A stretch of 64,000 nt of DNA from Piper betle. Taxonomy: Eukaryota > Streptophyta > Magnoliopsida > Piperales > Piperaceae. Shown here piece after piece: positions 47,534 to 59,538 of the stretch (its first letter is position 1; the number at the start of each line of letters is the position of its first letter). Under the pieces are notes generated by a model. The model saw only the letters and a list, made by a program, of their open reading frames with translations, searched no databases and was not told where the DNA came from. The translations under genes were made by a program, and so were the position numbers. The stretch covers positions 124,001 to 188,000 of the forward strand of contig JAURVB010013156.1 in assembly GCA_033002965.1 (NCBI GenBank), written 5' to 3'.

Positions 47534-50500
47534 TCACATGATGGAACACCATCGACTCTCTTCATTGCTTCTGCTTGTGGCTGCTGATTCTTGATGGTTT
47601 GAGGCATGATTTGTAATAAAGTCATTGAAAGTCAGTCCATACTACAAGATGTCAAATAGGTGAAGAACATTAGAAAGATCATTGTAGATAGTACAACCAA
47701 AAAATAATAATAAAGCATTGTAGATACTGCAGTTAAGTACTAATGCTATTTGTAAAAAGGCGAACCAATAAACTTAACAATGCCACACTAGAAACTTTTA
47801 ATTTGTTAGCTAGCAATATTTTCCGTCAAAAACTCTATAAAGATTTGCATTTAATCATAAGCATTCCACATCCATATCAAATCTAAGATAGAAAAATTTC
47901 TTGTTTAACTCATCACATAATTATCATTGAATACCACAACATGAGATCATTCCAAGACTTAAAACTCCAGCGAATGAAGGCTTAAAGGGTTAGCATGTTG
48001 GGAGTTTGCCAGGGACAATTATAACTTTACCTTGACTAAACCCTAATGAGATTTCAGGAGGGAACATAGAATTTCCACAGGCTATTTTTAAACTTTTGAG
48101 TAAGAGGGAAAAGAAAAAAACATTAATAATAAATTAAAAAAATACAAGAATAAAGAGACTTCGTACTCTATGTGAACTAGGCACTCTTCCAAACCATATA
48201 TGACCTAGTATTTCCTCCTCTTTATCATTTGTTTGCTTGTTACAATTAGTGTAAGCTGCCCACTCTCTATTGAATGGCTGCTCTCAGTCTGGTCCAAGCA
48301 AGATTGCCTAACAATTAGAAAAAACTAGATCAAGAGAACTATCGCTTCATAGTTGAGAAATGATTTCCTGATCATTAGCAGAAGATCATTGAAGGAGAAG
48401 TAGAGGAATGGAAAGAAAGATTGCCTCCCTATTGAATGGCTCTTCTCAGTCTGGTCCAAGCAACATTGCCCAACAATAAAAAAACACTAGATCAAGAGAC
48501 CTATTGCTTCATATTTGAGAAATGATTTCCTGACAATTAGCAGAAGATCATTGAAGGAGAAGTAGAGGAGTGAAAAGAAAGATCATTCTCTACTGAATGG
48601 CTCTTCTCACTCTGGTCCAGCCAAGATTGCCCAACAATTAAAAAACACTAGATCAAGAGAATTATTGCTTCATATTTGAGAAATGATTTCCTGATCATTA
48701 TCAGAAGTTCATTGAAGAAGTATAGGAGTGAAAAGAAAGGATGTACTTTACAGGAAAAAATGGAGGAGCGATGACACTCAGTCACGAGGATGTCAATAAT
48801 TATTACGAAAGAAACTGTGGCAGCACAAGTGACAGAGGCCTCTGGGTAAAGGACAGAGCAGAGAAAGCTGATGTTTCTTAACAAAATCAAAATTATGGCA
48901 AGTTGGACAATCAACCCAATTTGAGTTACAGTTGCTATCTGTATGTATGAAGTATTAATGTAGTTGGAAAAGCGAAGGGGCAAATGGAGCACAACAGCTT
49001 AAGATAACTAGTATGCAGAATACGGTGAAAGCACTAATAACTTTCCATGAATATATTTTTTTAATTTTTTACGGTAAGTAAACATATTCAACAAATAAGT
49101 CATGATTTTCAAATTTCAGAAAACTCATACAAACAAAGTTATCAACCATAAATCCATTCACTCGCTACAATTTATAAAGATTGGAATTTATGATTTATCA
49201 ACTACAAAATTGATTGCAATTCACTTAACACTCAAATTTATACACAAAACTACAAACTTCAGAAAAATGTGGTAAATACACCTGATGCTCTATTATTCGA
49301 TGGCAAAGGGCAAACGTAAAATATAGAAACCAGGGACAATGATGCTTTCAACAAAAGTGAGGAGAAGGATAACCATATAATAGTACACGACTAAGGAGGC
49401 TGATCAAAGACTGACTGTAAATATGATAATCAAATTCACTAAAAAACCTAATAACAATTGATCAATAACTTGTTGAGAAACCTAAGATTTCAAATGGTAC
49501 ATGACTTACTATATCATGTACAACAAAGAACTTAGAGGTAAGCCCTCACAATTACGAAACATGACCCCTGAAATCTATATAACTGTCAAATTACTTCATA
49601 ATATTCATGATGTCCTACATCACAAAGCATGCTTTAGAAACCATAGAAGGAAAGATTATGTTCAATTGGCAAATAAAGCAGCATGTCAAACTACCCCATC
49701 ATAGCACTAAAGAATGAAGTCATTAATAGCAAATGACGGAGAGAAATTAACTTCAGTTGAAACCAACAAAGTACTGAGATGAAGCAAGGTACTCTTTTGT
49801 CTATGTTGTTTTCATGCGACAAATGTTGAGATTTAAATACCTTCTCCCTCAAACGAGTACTCCAAGCATCTTGATTTCCTTTGGTGTCAACAAATGTAGA
49901 AGCTGAGGCCTGAGGTCCTTGCTGATTGAGAAGAGGTTGCCTAATTCCACCCCTACTGATAGAATAATCATCATCACTTTCATAATCTACGTTTCTCGTA
50001 GAGACCATTGTGCGCAAAATCAAAGCCAACAGTAAGGACAGTGCCTATAGACAAAGATGAAGCCATAACTTTAAGGTGTCCAAATTACAGAGTAATGTAA
50101 AAGTCAAATAAGATGGCTGCTAGAAAGAAAAATAGACCAGTTGATAAGTAACTAGACATAAAATGAAATCTGACAACAATGATATACAATAATTCAAATC
50201 AATGGTAAGTATGGCCACAAATGAAAGCGTAGCATAGGTTAATAAAATTTCAAACAGGATCAATTGTTACAAGTACATAACATGCTGGATATGTACAAAG
50301 ATCAGCATGTTAGACATACTTCTGATGTAAATAAAGACATCCACTTACCTGAATAACAATCACTCCAACACCAATCCATTTAACTATGTCAATATTGTCC
50401 TGTATGAAGTTCCGAAATCTGTCAAGCTCTCCTGTTGGATCGGGAGGAAGGTCCTGCCAAGTAGGTTTGGAGGAATAACAACAAGACAAATCAAATAGTA

Positions 50501-51701
50501 AAAACCAAACCCATTGACACAAGTTGCATGAACCTGGAGAACTTAAAACAACAAGAGAACTTATAAAGCATATCATACACAAATCCGCTCACCTGCTCCC
50601 AGTGCTTGTCGATAAATAAAGCCCAGTCAAAGCAGCCTCGAACATGATGAGAATCATGGTAAGCAGAGTCACTACAGTTAATCAAAGTTAAGAGCACAAA
50701 ATCGATTTAACATGAATAACCAAAGGAAGAAATGCAAAATTAGCAAAGAGATAAAAGGAATTTTCTCAAAAGAACATCAAAATTAAGAATTCACTAGCAT
50801 AAATATACATCCGTGGCAAATAAAATCCAGGATACGAAGCAGAGACAACAACCGTTGACGGCCTCAGCAGCAATGTGGCCGATACAAGTAACCAAACAGA
50901 GAGTAATTCCACACCCATAAAAGTATAGATGAACCTGCCATAATAATTAATAAATGATCAGCAATAACCATAATCTAGCAAGTAAAAACCCATCAGCTGG
51001 AAATATGAACAAACAGCAATAAATACTAAACCCAAAAACCACTATATCAACAGAAACAAAACACGAATCATCCCCACCACCGTCATCTAAATCTTAACTT
51101 ATTCTTCTTCCACCTTATCCTAGATTGGGAGCAATTCTGCTGAAAGATCAAATCACAACAAAAGGAATAGTGTTGCCCGCACACTTGAACAAATCAATTG
51201 CTCCAAAACATTAATTCCCCCGCATACAATTCAATTGCTTTTACATTTAAATGGACAACACAAAACCATACACAAACCAATGTGCAAGAATATAAATATA
51301 TTTTTCAATCCAATACTTGTTTCACATATAACTCCATTTACAAAGCATGGGAAACACAAATAAACAAGCCTCTATCCTTTAAAATAATAATAATAATAAT
51401 AATAAAACAATACTTCATTCTTCGTGGCGCGAACGAAGAAATAAAGCGTACCAAGGAGCCGGGAGCGGGCCGAGGAGTGGGGGGCTAGGTTGTCGTCGAG
51501 GCCAGAGACGATGCGGAGGGGGAGATGGAAGGAATGGGGAGGGGGAGCAGGGGGTAGGGGGTGGGCGCGGTCATTCCATCGGGTGAGCATCCAAGCGGAG
51601 TAGACGAGAATGGAGACGGCGACGAACAACTGGAGGTAGTTGAGGAATTTGAGGTGGAATGCCAGGTAGGCGTGGCAGTATGATCTCCCTCGCCTGCTCA
51701 T
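47534..51701 (-). CDS. Tetraspanin (TOM2A-like), six exons, apparent frame breaks
   Basis: Minus-strand exons are 51701-51452, 50934-50836, 50671-50593, 50453-50349, 50044-49841 and 47641-47534. Restoring four single bases would give about 282 aa, the family size. The start is the Met of [12 protein letters not shown], just before membrane segment 1 ([15 protein letters not shown]). Segment 2 (FIYTFMGVG, then [13 protein letters not shown]) leads to GCCLCF, segment 3 is [12 protein letters not shown], the loop has DKHWEQ and [12 protein letters not shown], and segment 4 is [10 protein letters not shown]. The cytosolic tail has REK joined to YGLTFNDF and ends in SRWCSIM. This matches the plant tetraspanin group that includes TOM2A, membrane organisers that in plants can also act as tobamovirus host factors. 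Apparent missing bases: the C run read at 51,479-51,484, 50,909-50,910, the exon 2 donor at 50,835/50,836, and 50,614-50,616. It is either miscalled or a recent pseudogene. Confidence 0.82.
48260..48745. repeat. About 161-bp tandem repeat, three copies, in tetraspanin intron 5
   Basis: GAATGGCT...CTCTGGTCCA blocks start at 48,272, 48,434 and 48,595 (periods 162 and 161). Each is followed by ACTAGATCAAGAGA, TTGAGAAATGATTTCCTGA and GAAGATCATTGAAG-like sequence. The third copy is truncated near 48,740. The rest of this 2.2-kb intron (47,642-49,840) shows no feature. Confidence 0.9.
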
Positions 51702-52476
51702 CCTCCTCTCCTTCTCTGACAACACCACCCACCCAGCAACAACGAATACGTCTATCTATCTATGTTGAAGTGTTGAAGTGTTGAAGTGTTGGATGGGACG
51801 ATTGATTGAGGACAGATGGAAGATGGAAGAGGAAGAGGGAAGAGGAAGAGGGAGGGAGGGGCAAGATGTTACACGTTAGGGGTGAGAGGCTAGGGAAAAG
51901 AACGACGAAGGTAATAATAATAATTAATGAATATACCCTTTTGGCTTTCAACCCTAATAATTCCTTGCGTCTAGCCTCCTCGCCTTAGTCAAACTTAAAT
52001 TAAATTAAATTAAACTAAACTAAACAGGCGTTTTATTAGATAAAGATTAGAGAGGGTAAAAAAAGTTATAATTGTTCGTATTATTCAACTGTAAGACCCA
52101 ATTAAAATTTTAAGTAAGTGTGATAACTGTCGTCCAGGTTGCTTGTTATGAATGAATTTTAACCGTGTTTTAATTCTTAGGATGAATTAATTAATATCTT
52201 TTACAACTAGTGAGAACGAAAAAAAAGCCGAGTAGACGAGAGAAGCAATTCTAAGTGAAGAAGTAAGGTAGCGTAGCCTAGCCTAGACTAGTAGCATCGT
52301 GGATGATAGTTATGTTTGGATCTGGCACTGGACACCTGCTCCTCCTTAATTATAACTTCTTGTCGTTGATATTTGCTCTGTGTTTCTAAATAACAACAAA
52401 TAAAATTGGGGGAGAGGGAAGCAAATCTTATTATCTTGATCGGACACCAACCACACCACCCTCTCTCGGCTCTCCC
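51702..52476. promoter_or_regulatory. Shared divergent promoter region, tetraspanin/F-box
   Basis: 775 bp separate the two divergent start codons. It contains three copies of TGTTGAAGTG near 51,762-51,790 in the tetraspanin leader, purine-rich AGGAAGAGGGA runs near 51,830-51,860, and a TAAATTAAATTAAAC run near 52,000. No TATA box stands out for either gene. Confidence 0.45.
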
Positions 52477-53624
52477 ATGGAGCCATCGATTGGCGCCGAC
52501 TGGGTCGCCCTCGGCCCTGACCTCACCGACCTCATCCTCTCCCGACTCCCCATCAGATCCCTCGTCGTCGCCGCTGCCGTCTGCAAGATGTGGCGCTCCG
52601 TCGTCGCCCACCCCTCCTTCGCCCGACGCCTCTCCCCACCTTCTGCCCACACCCGCCTCCACCACCACCCCTGGTTCTTCCTCTCCGCCCACAACAACGT
52701 CCTCCCCCGCTCCGACCAGACCTTTGCCTTCGACCCCGACGCCGCCCAGTGGCTCCGCATCCCCACGCCCCCTCCGACCCCTCCTTCTCCGGCTCCGGCG
52801 GCTTCTTCTTCACCACCACCTCCGGCTTCAGCTATGCTCCCGCCATGACCTCTCTCTGGCGCCACACGCCCCCACTCAAGTTCCCCGCTGCAACCCCCTC
52901 GTCGGCGCTTACTCCTCCGGCGACGGCGACGGCGGCGGGATCGAATTTATAGTGGTGGGCGGGGTCAGCTTCTTCGGCGGGCTCGTGGACATTGAAGACC
53001 GGCTCGCGGTGGAGATCTACGACCCGTCGAGGGGGTGTGGGAGGGGCTCCGCCGCTCCCCGGCGAGTTCCGGCTGGGAAACTCCTCCCACTGGCTCTCCT
53101 CCGCTATTTTCCGGCGGCGGTTCTTCGTCCTAAGCAACTTCTCCGGCTTCGTCTCCGCCTTCGACGTCGCCGCCCGCAAGTGGAGCCCGGCCGTCTCCCT
53201 TCGCCCGCCCGACGTACTCTTCTCCTTCCTCATCCCGTGCCGGCCCCATCTCGTCCTCGCCGGTCTCTGCAGCACCCCACCCGGCCCCTCCTTCGTGCTG
53301 TGGCGGATCGACGACCTCACCATGGAGTGCACCACCCAGATCGCGGCCATGCCCGGGGAGCTGCTGCACCGGCTGTTCGAGGGCGACGAGGACGAGAGGT
53401 TCGCTACCCTCCAGTGCGTTGGGATGGGGGAGCTGGTCTACGTCTTCAACGAGGTCCCCCACCGGATGTACCCCGCCTGTGTCTGCGATATTGGGCGGCG
53501 CCGGTGGTGGATGCTACCGGAGCTGCCTCTGCCGGTGAACAGGTTCCATAAAGTTACCAGCTTTTGCTCCACCGTCCCCTTGGCCCCTCTCTTCCCTACT
53601 TTAAACCCTCACCTTCTCTTGTAG
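52477..53624 (+). CDS. F-box protein, probably F-box/kelch family, apparent frame breaks
   Basis: Single exon, GC-rich, starting MEPSIGADWVALGPDL. The F-box spans about residues 8-45 (DLTDLILSRLPIRSLVVAAA, then CKMWRSVV), the SKP1-binding part of an SCF ubiquitin ligase. The protein continues through other frames: SFSGSGGFFFTTTSGFSYAP, then FIVVGGVSFFGG and LAVEIYDPSRG, then GEFRLGNSSHW, SNFSGFVSAFDV, LWRIDDLTMECT and the end at 53,622. Adding one base to each of the runs at 52,768-52,772, 52,883-52,886, 53,031-53,035 and 53,043-53,046 makes one frame of 383 codons. VAVEIYD- and FDVAARKW-like segments suggest kelch-type blades, as in Arabidopsis At3g24760/At5g43190 (from memory). The substrate is unknown. 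It could be a real pseudogene, but the pattern favours base-calling loss. Confidence 0.75.
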
Positions 53625-54054
53625 TAATTATTGTAGTGTTACATAACATAACATTGTAGTCTGTGTTACTTTCTTTCCATTCAAATCCTTGGTTAATTAC
53701 TGCTTTTGGTTAAAATGGATTCTTTGTTAATTGGGTTCCTAGTATTTTTAGTGTAGGTTATCATTGACATACCCGATTTAGTACGCCTTTATTGAAATCC
53801 TTGGTTGATGAGTTCTTAGATGACAGAAAAAAAAAATCTCTTATCATTGTTAAATGGCGACAGCAGTTTGATTGCAAAACTTAATGGCCGGGAAAAGAAG
53901 TCTTTGCTTACACTGATATTATGGTGTCGGTGGTGACAATATTGTCCGAGTGACAAGGAGTTTTTCCCTGCTTCGCAAGAGCTACTTCCATTGCATGACA
54001 AATGTATTGAATCGGATCAAGTGCTGCGCGGTTTAACCAACTTAGCTTACGGTG
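53625..54054. other. F-box gene 3' flank
   Basis: AT-rich 3' UTR and spacer up to the Copia B target site. No gene is seen. Confidence 0.6.
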
Positions 54055-54059
54055 ACAAT

Positions 54060-54684
54060 TGCTGAGTTTTCCTCACCCAATTCATATTAGAGGAGCTTAA
54101 TTATAAATTTTGACTTTTCGGTTTATCACATTAATAATTAGAGTTTCTTATACCTACGTGTGATTTTTTCTTTTTCTATGAAAATTTAACGAGGCGACTT
54201 CTAAAATTTTACTCATATTCTTTTGTATAAGTGAGAATTCTATTGATAATAAATAGAATATTTTTTGAGAGTTTTTGAACATATTTTACTCATAAAGGAA
54301 GAGTTTAGAGAAGTTTTTCATTATCTTAAATTGAAGTTGGGTCTTAATCCAGGGTGTGAGGTTGATCTAATTTCTTTTGAGGTGTATGTTAATTTTTTAA
54401 TTTCTTATATATTATATTTTTCAAAGATTGTATATTTCAGATCTTGTTATTGGTCTGCTTTGCATTAGGAGAGTTTTGTCAAACTTTTATTCGATACTTG
54501 ATTGTAAGAGATTTTCTTAATTAAAGTTGATTGAGTAGGTTAGTTTTCTTTTTTCTAATTTGGAAAAAAATTTCCATCCATTTTTTTATCTTGATGTCTC
54601 ATATTCATCTTACATTTGTTTTCATTTCGTCTTAAAGGGAAATATTTTCTAGGTTGTTTCAGCTAGCGTGCTAATTTTCTAATA
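54060..54684 (+). repeat. 5' LTR of Copia B
   Basis: Begins TGCTGAGTTTTCC and ends at CTAATA, where the 3' LTR has CCCAACA. The terminal CA is mutated here. Confidence 0.9.
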
Positions 54685-54686
54685 AG

Positions 54687-54698
54687 TGGTATCAAAGC
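54687..54698 (+). other. Primer-binding site of Copia B
   Basis: TGGTATCAAAGC lies two bases after the 5' LTR and differs at one position from TGGTATCAGAGC, the complement of the initiator-Met tRNA 3' end. Confidence 0.85.
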
Positions 54699-54758
54699 TT
54701 TGGTTTATGCTTTGGTTTTTTTGTTTGTCTTGTTTTGGGGTAGTAATTTTGTGTCAAG

Positions 54759-55600
54759 ATGAATAATGAGAAACATGTTAAAATGGTCACCCTTAAGGGT
54801 AAGTCTATTTTGTATTACTAAAAAGGTCGTATGATTGATTATTTATTCACTAAGGATTTATATGATATAATTCTTGGTCCTCCTGAGTCGACCAGTCCAC
54901 CGTTGAGTGCTACTTCGGTTGTGACTGATGAAGGGAAGATTCTTTCGATTCTTCCTCATCTACCTATTGCTAAAGCTGAATAGAGTGTTACAATAGAATG
55001 GATCAAGATAGACAGAAATGCATGCTTTGATCAGGCAATGGTTATAACAAAATGCAAATAACTATGTGACTGGAACAAAGATATTTAAGGAATTTTGGGA
55101 TAAACTCTTGTATATATATGAGAGAGACACTCCTGGAAATCGAAATTTACTGGTAAGAAGGTTGATGAATCTTCGGTATAAGGATGAGACAAAAATCAGT
55201 GACTAAATTAATGAGATGCAAGGTATATTAGCTCAATTATCTAGTTTGAATATGCCTCTTGATGATACTTGGCAACCTTGTCTATTATTGAATAGTTTAC
55301 CAGAATCTTGGGAACCTTTAGTTATTTCCTTGAATAATTATGACAAGTAGCTGACTTTTGATATAGTTTCAAGTTGTCTTTTGAGTGAAGAAGTGAGAAG
55401 GAAAACACAATAGGTAACTTTCTCTAATTCCTCTTAATCTTTGGTTTCTAAATTTAGTTCTCGGGGAAGATCAAAGAGTAGGAATCCAAGTGGAAGAGAT
55501 AAGAGTAGAGGAAGGTCTAAATCTAAAAACAAGACCTTCAAGTGTTTTTATTGTTATAAAGTCAGCCATAAAAAGTAGAACCGTTACAAATACAAGAAAG
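54759..55600 (+). pseudogene. gag of Copia B
   Basis: The ATG at 54,759 begins MNNEKHVKMVTLKG but stops after about 20 codons. The remainder can be followed in pieces, ending in a zinc-knuckle relic, CFYCYKVSHKK-stop-NRY, near 55,540-55,585, whose last Cys is replaced. There are too many stops to translate. Confidence 0.65.
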
Positions 55601-55609
55601 ATCTAAGAA

Positions 55610-56633
55610 ATGGTAAGGTGTTTGACAATAATAGTGAAGATGATAAGACTAATCATACTTGATGATGGAAATAATTGTTTGACAACTGATGATGATATTA
55701 GTTGGGTGATTGATTCTAGTGCATCATTTCATGTTTCTCCATGTAGAGATTTCTTCCACACCTATGTGAGAGCTGATTTAGGTATGGTGAAGATGGGCAA
55801 CAATGAGACTTCTAAAATTGTTAGTCATGGTATTGTGCATACTATGACAGATTCTGGTTGCAAACTTGTTTTGAAAAATGTATGTCATATTCCTGATTTA
55901 AGATTGAACTTAGTATCAACAGGTATGGTAGATGATGGGGGCTATGTTTTACAATTTTTATGTGGCTTATGGAAATTGGTGAAAGGTTCTCTAGTGGTTA
56001 TTAAAGGGAAGAAGTGTAGTGGTCTTTATAAAACTACATTTAGTCTGGTTCATGGGGAGGTTAATATTACCTCTACTACTCTCACAGCTGATTTGTGGCA
56101 TAAAAGGTTAGGACACATGAGTGAGAAAGGGTTAGAATTTTTGAAGAAAAAAACTATCTTTCACAACTTGATGGGACAACACTAAGCTCTCGTGATCATT
56201 ATTTGGCTGGAAAACAATGTAGAGCTTCTTTTGTATCCACAGGCAAAAGGAAGACAAATACTTGAACTTGTACTGATGTTTGTGGTCCAATTGAGATAAA
56301 GTCTCTTGTTAGAGCCTTTTATTTTGTCATTTTTATTAATGATGCTTCAAGGAAGGTATGGTGCTACTATTTGAAGAATAAAAGTGATGTGTTTAATACT
56401 TTTAAATCATTTCATATTCTTATAGAGAGAGAAACAGGGAAGACTTTGTGAAATGTTTGAGAAGTGATAATGGAGTTGAGTATTGTTCTAATGAGTTTCA
56501 AGTTTATTGTAACAAACATAGCATTCGACATGAGAAGATTATTCCATATACCCTACAATTGAATGGAGTTGCTGAGAGAACGAACATAACAATTCAAGAA
56601 AGGGTTAGGTGTATGCTATCTACTGTAAAATAA
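55610..56633 (+). pseudogene. Protease and integrase of Copia B
   Basis: The frame 55,610-56,185 has WVIDSSASFHVSP (protease site, DSSA instead of DSGA), then LWHKRLGHMSEKG (pre-integrase). Integrase pieces continue at 56,270-56,450 and in the frame 56,448-56,633, with LRSDNGVEYCSNEF (second catalytic Asp) and NGVAERTN. The product is not intact. Confidence 0.85.
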
Positions 56634-57003
56634 CCTAAAGGATTTTGGGCTGAAGCTGTTTGTACTACTTGTTATTTAATTAACTAACAGATCTTTTACA
56701 TTTGCTTTGGATGGAGATGTTCCAGAAAAAGTTTGAACTAGTAGGAAGGTAAAATACACTTATTTAAGGGTGTTTGGTTATAAAACATTTGTACATATGT
56801 CAAAGGAACTAAGGTCTAAGCTTGATGCTAGGACATTTGAATGTATATTTCTGGGTTATGAAGATGAAGAGTTTGGTTTCAAATTTTGGGATCCTAAAGA
56901 GAAGAAGATTGTTCGAAGCCGAGATGTGGTATTTCGATAGAATCAGTTTTTAGAGGATTGTGGGAATGAAACAACTACCTAAAGTGATACCCAGGATTAT
57001 GTT

Positions 57004-58494
57004 GTGAAGGTTAAGATTTCATTTGCTCTTCCAACGGTTGTAGAGGATATTGTTCAAGATGTTGCTAAACAGATTGATGAAGAAGTCGGAGATGACATTC
57101 CTATTTCTTTACTTCGTGATGGTGAAAGTGAAGATAATCATATTACTAATGATACAGTTCCTGATGTTGTTGATGAACAGGTACATGACGGTGATCAAGT
57201 TGTTGATCAAGGGGAGGCTGATGCTACTAGAACAAAATCTAGTAGAATTGTTAAGTCATCCACGAAGTATCCAAAATCTACTTATATGACTCTCACAGAA
57301 AATGGTGAGCCTGAAGATTTCAGTGAAGTTCTTAGTCACAAAGAGAAAGACAAATAGGTAAGTGTCATGTGAGAGGAACTAAAGTCATTGAATGAGAACA
57401 AGACTTATGAGCTTGTAAATTTTCTTAAGGGGAGAAATGTCTTGAAGAACAAGTGGGTTTATCGGCTTAAGCATGAAGAAGGTAACTTACAACTAAGGTA
57501 CAAGGCAAGACTTGTGGTGAAAGGTTTTAGGCAGAAGAAAGGTATTGACTTTGATGAAATTTTCTCACCTGTTATAAAAATGTCTTCAATCCGTTGTGTG
57601 CTAGGTTTAGCTGTAAATATGGATTTGGAGGTTGAACAGTTAGATGTGAAGACTGTATTTCTCCATGGTGATCTTGTTGAAACAATATATATGGAACAAC
57701 CTGAGGATTTTGTGGATAAAGAAAAGGAACAAATGGTGTGTAGATTGAAGAAGAGCTTGTATGGCCTCAACCAAGCTCTTAGACAATGGTACAAGAAGTT
57801 TGATTCTTTTATGGATAGTCAAGGCTACAATAAAACTGTTTCAAACCATTATATATTTATCAAGAAATTTGGGAAGAATGACTTTATCATTTTGATTCTT
57901 TATATTGATGATATGTTGATTCTTGGATAGGATAAAACAAGAATTGCAGATTTGAAACAAAATTTAGGGAAATCCTTTGCTATGACGGATTTGGGTCCAA
58001 CTAGGCAAATTCTTAGCATGTCCATCCAGCGGGATAGAAAAGCTAAGAAGATTTGGTTATCCCAAGAGAAACACATTGAGAAGATTATTGAGCGATTCAA
58101 CATGAAGGAAGCCAAACCGGTTTCTATTCCACTAGGAGCTCAATTTAAATTGAAGAAGGGTGAGCTAAGTGAATCAGAAGTAAATGAAATGAAGAATGTC
58201 CCTTATGCATCTGTTGTAGGGAATCTTATATATGTTATGGTTTGTACTAGACCAGACATAGCGTATGCTGTCGGGGTAGTAAGTGGACATTTGTCTAATC
58301 TTGGTAGAGAACTGTGGCAAGCAGTTAAGTGGATATTGAGATATTTGAGAGAGACTTCCAAACTAGGTTTATGCTTTGGGGGAGGCAAGCCTATATTATC
58401 ATGTTATAGTGATACAGATATGGTAGGTAATCTTAACTCTAGGAGGTCTACTTCTGGGGTTGTTGTTACTTTTGCAGGTGGTGCTATTTCTTAG
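57004..58494 (+). pseudogene. Reverse transcriptase of Copia B
   Basis: An acidic linker (57,004-57,357) is followed by a TAG. The RT frame 57,388-57,930 has NKWVYRLKHEEG, VVKGFRQKKGIDFDEIFSP, EQLDVKTVFLHGDL, LKKSLYGLNQA and the catalytic YIDDMLILG, ending in TAG. The frame 57,952-58,494 continues with LSQEKHIEKIIERFNMKEAK, VPYASVVGNLIYVM, TRPDIAYAVGVVSG and RRSTSGVVVTF. This is the best preserved part of the element, in frame for about 180 codons at a time. Confidence 0.88.
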
Positions 58495-58875
58495 TAATCC
58501 AAATTGCAAAAGTATGTTGCTCTATCCACAACTGAAGCTGAATTCATTGCAGTTACAGAAGCTTACAAAGAGGTTCTATGGTTGAAAAGATTTTTAAATG
58601 AAATTGGTATAAGTCAATATAAGTATGAGGTATTTTGTGATAGTTAAAGTGCTATATATTTGAATAAGAACTCTAGTTTTCATTCAAAGAGTAAATGCAT
58701 AGATGTTCGATATCATTGGGTAAGAGATGTGTTGGAGAGAAAGTTGTTAGAGTTGAAAAAGGATCACACTAACAAGAACATCTCAGACATGTTAACCAAG
58801 ATTGTGACAAAGGACAAACATTTATTTTGTCGAAGTGGAGCTCGTATGGAGAATTTTACTACTACTTATGTCTAG
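58492..58875 (+). pseudogene. RNase H of Copia B
   Basis: After AIS come two consecutive stops (TAG TAA) where copia elements have Trp-Gln. The domain then continues SKLQKYVALSTTEAEF, CDS-stop-SAIYLNKNSSFH (TAA for Gln at 58,645) and IDVRYHWVRDV, ending at 58,875. Confidence 0.85.
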
Positions 58876-58892
58876 TTAGCTCATGGATTCGT

Positions 58893-58904
58893 GAAGGGGA
58901 GGAT
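58893..58904 (+). other. Polypurine tract of Copia B
   Basis: GAAGGGGAGGAT lies directly before the 3' LTR at 58,906. Confidence 0.8.
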
Positions 58905-58905
58905 T

Positions 58906-59533
58906 TGTTGAGTTTCCCTCACTCATTCGTATTGGAAAAACTCCATTATAAGTTTTGACTTTTCGGTTTATCACACTAATGGTTGGTATTTCGTATACCT
59001 ATGTGTGATTTTGTCTTTTTCTATAAAAGTTTAATGAGGCGACTTCTAAAATTCTACTCATATTCTTCTGTATAAAGGAGAATTCTGTTGATCTTAAACA
59101 GAATATTCTCTTGAGAGTTTTTGAGCATATTTGGCTTATAAAGGGGGAGTTTAGAGAAGTTTTTCATCATCTCAAATTGAAGTCAGGGTCTTAATCCAGA
59201 GTGTGAGGTTGATTTAATTTCTTTTGAAGTGTATGCTAATTTTTCAATTTCTCATATATTGTATTTATCAAGAATTGTATATTTCAGATCTTATTATTGG
59301 TCTGATTTCTATCAAGAGAGTTTTGTCAAACTTTTATTCGATACTTGATTGTAAGAGATTTTCTTAATTAAAGTTAATCAGTATGTTGGTTTTCTTTTTT
59401 CCTAATTTAGAAGAAAGTTTCCATCTATTTTTTTTAATTTTGGTGTCTCATATTCATCTTATATTTGTTTTCATTTCGCCTTGAGGGGATATATTTTCCG
59501 GGTAATTTCCGCTAGCATGTCTATTTCCCAACA
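58906..59533 (+). repeat. 3' LTR of Copia B
   Basis: Begins TGTTGAGTTTCCC and ends CCCAACA, followed by the target duplication ACAAT. It is a direct repeat of 54,060-54,684 with scattered substitutions. Confidence 0.92.
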
Positions 59534-59538
59534 ACAAT

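Larger units (their letters stand above)
54060..59533 (+). mobile_element. Copia LTR retrotransposon B, decayed
   Basis: A 5,474-bp element bounded by the target duplication ACAAT (54,055-54,059 and 59,534-59,538). LTRs are 54,060-54,684 and 58,906-59,533. The domain order gag, protease, integrase, RT, RNase H is copia. It differs from Copia A in LTR sequence and in primer type, so it is a separate family. Stops and shifts inactivate every open reading frame. Confidence 0.93.

Noticed and set aside
52431..53462. Several long frames on both strands over the F-box gene
   Set aside because: High GC removes stop codons in all frames. Only the plus-strand pieces with F-box and blade-like sequence make biological sense.
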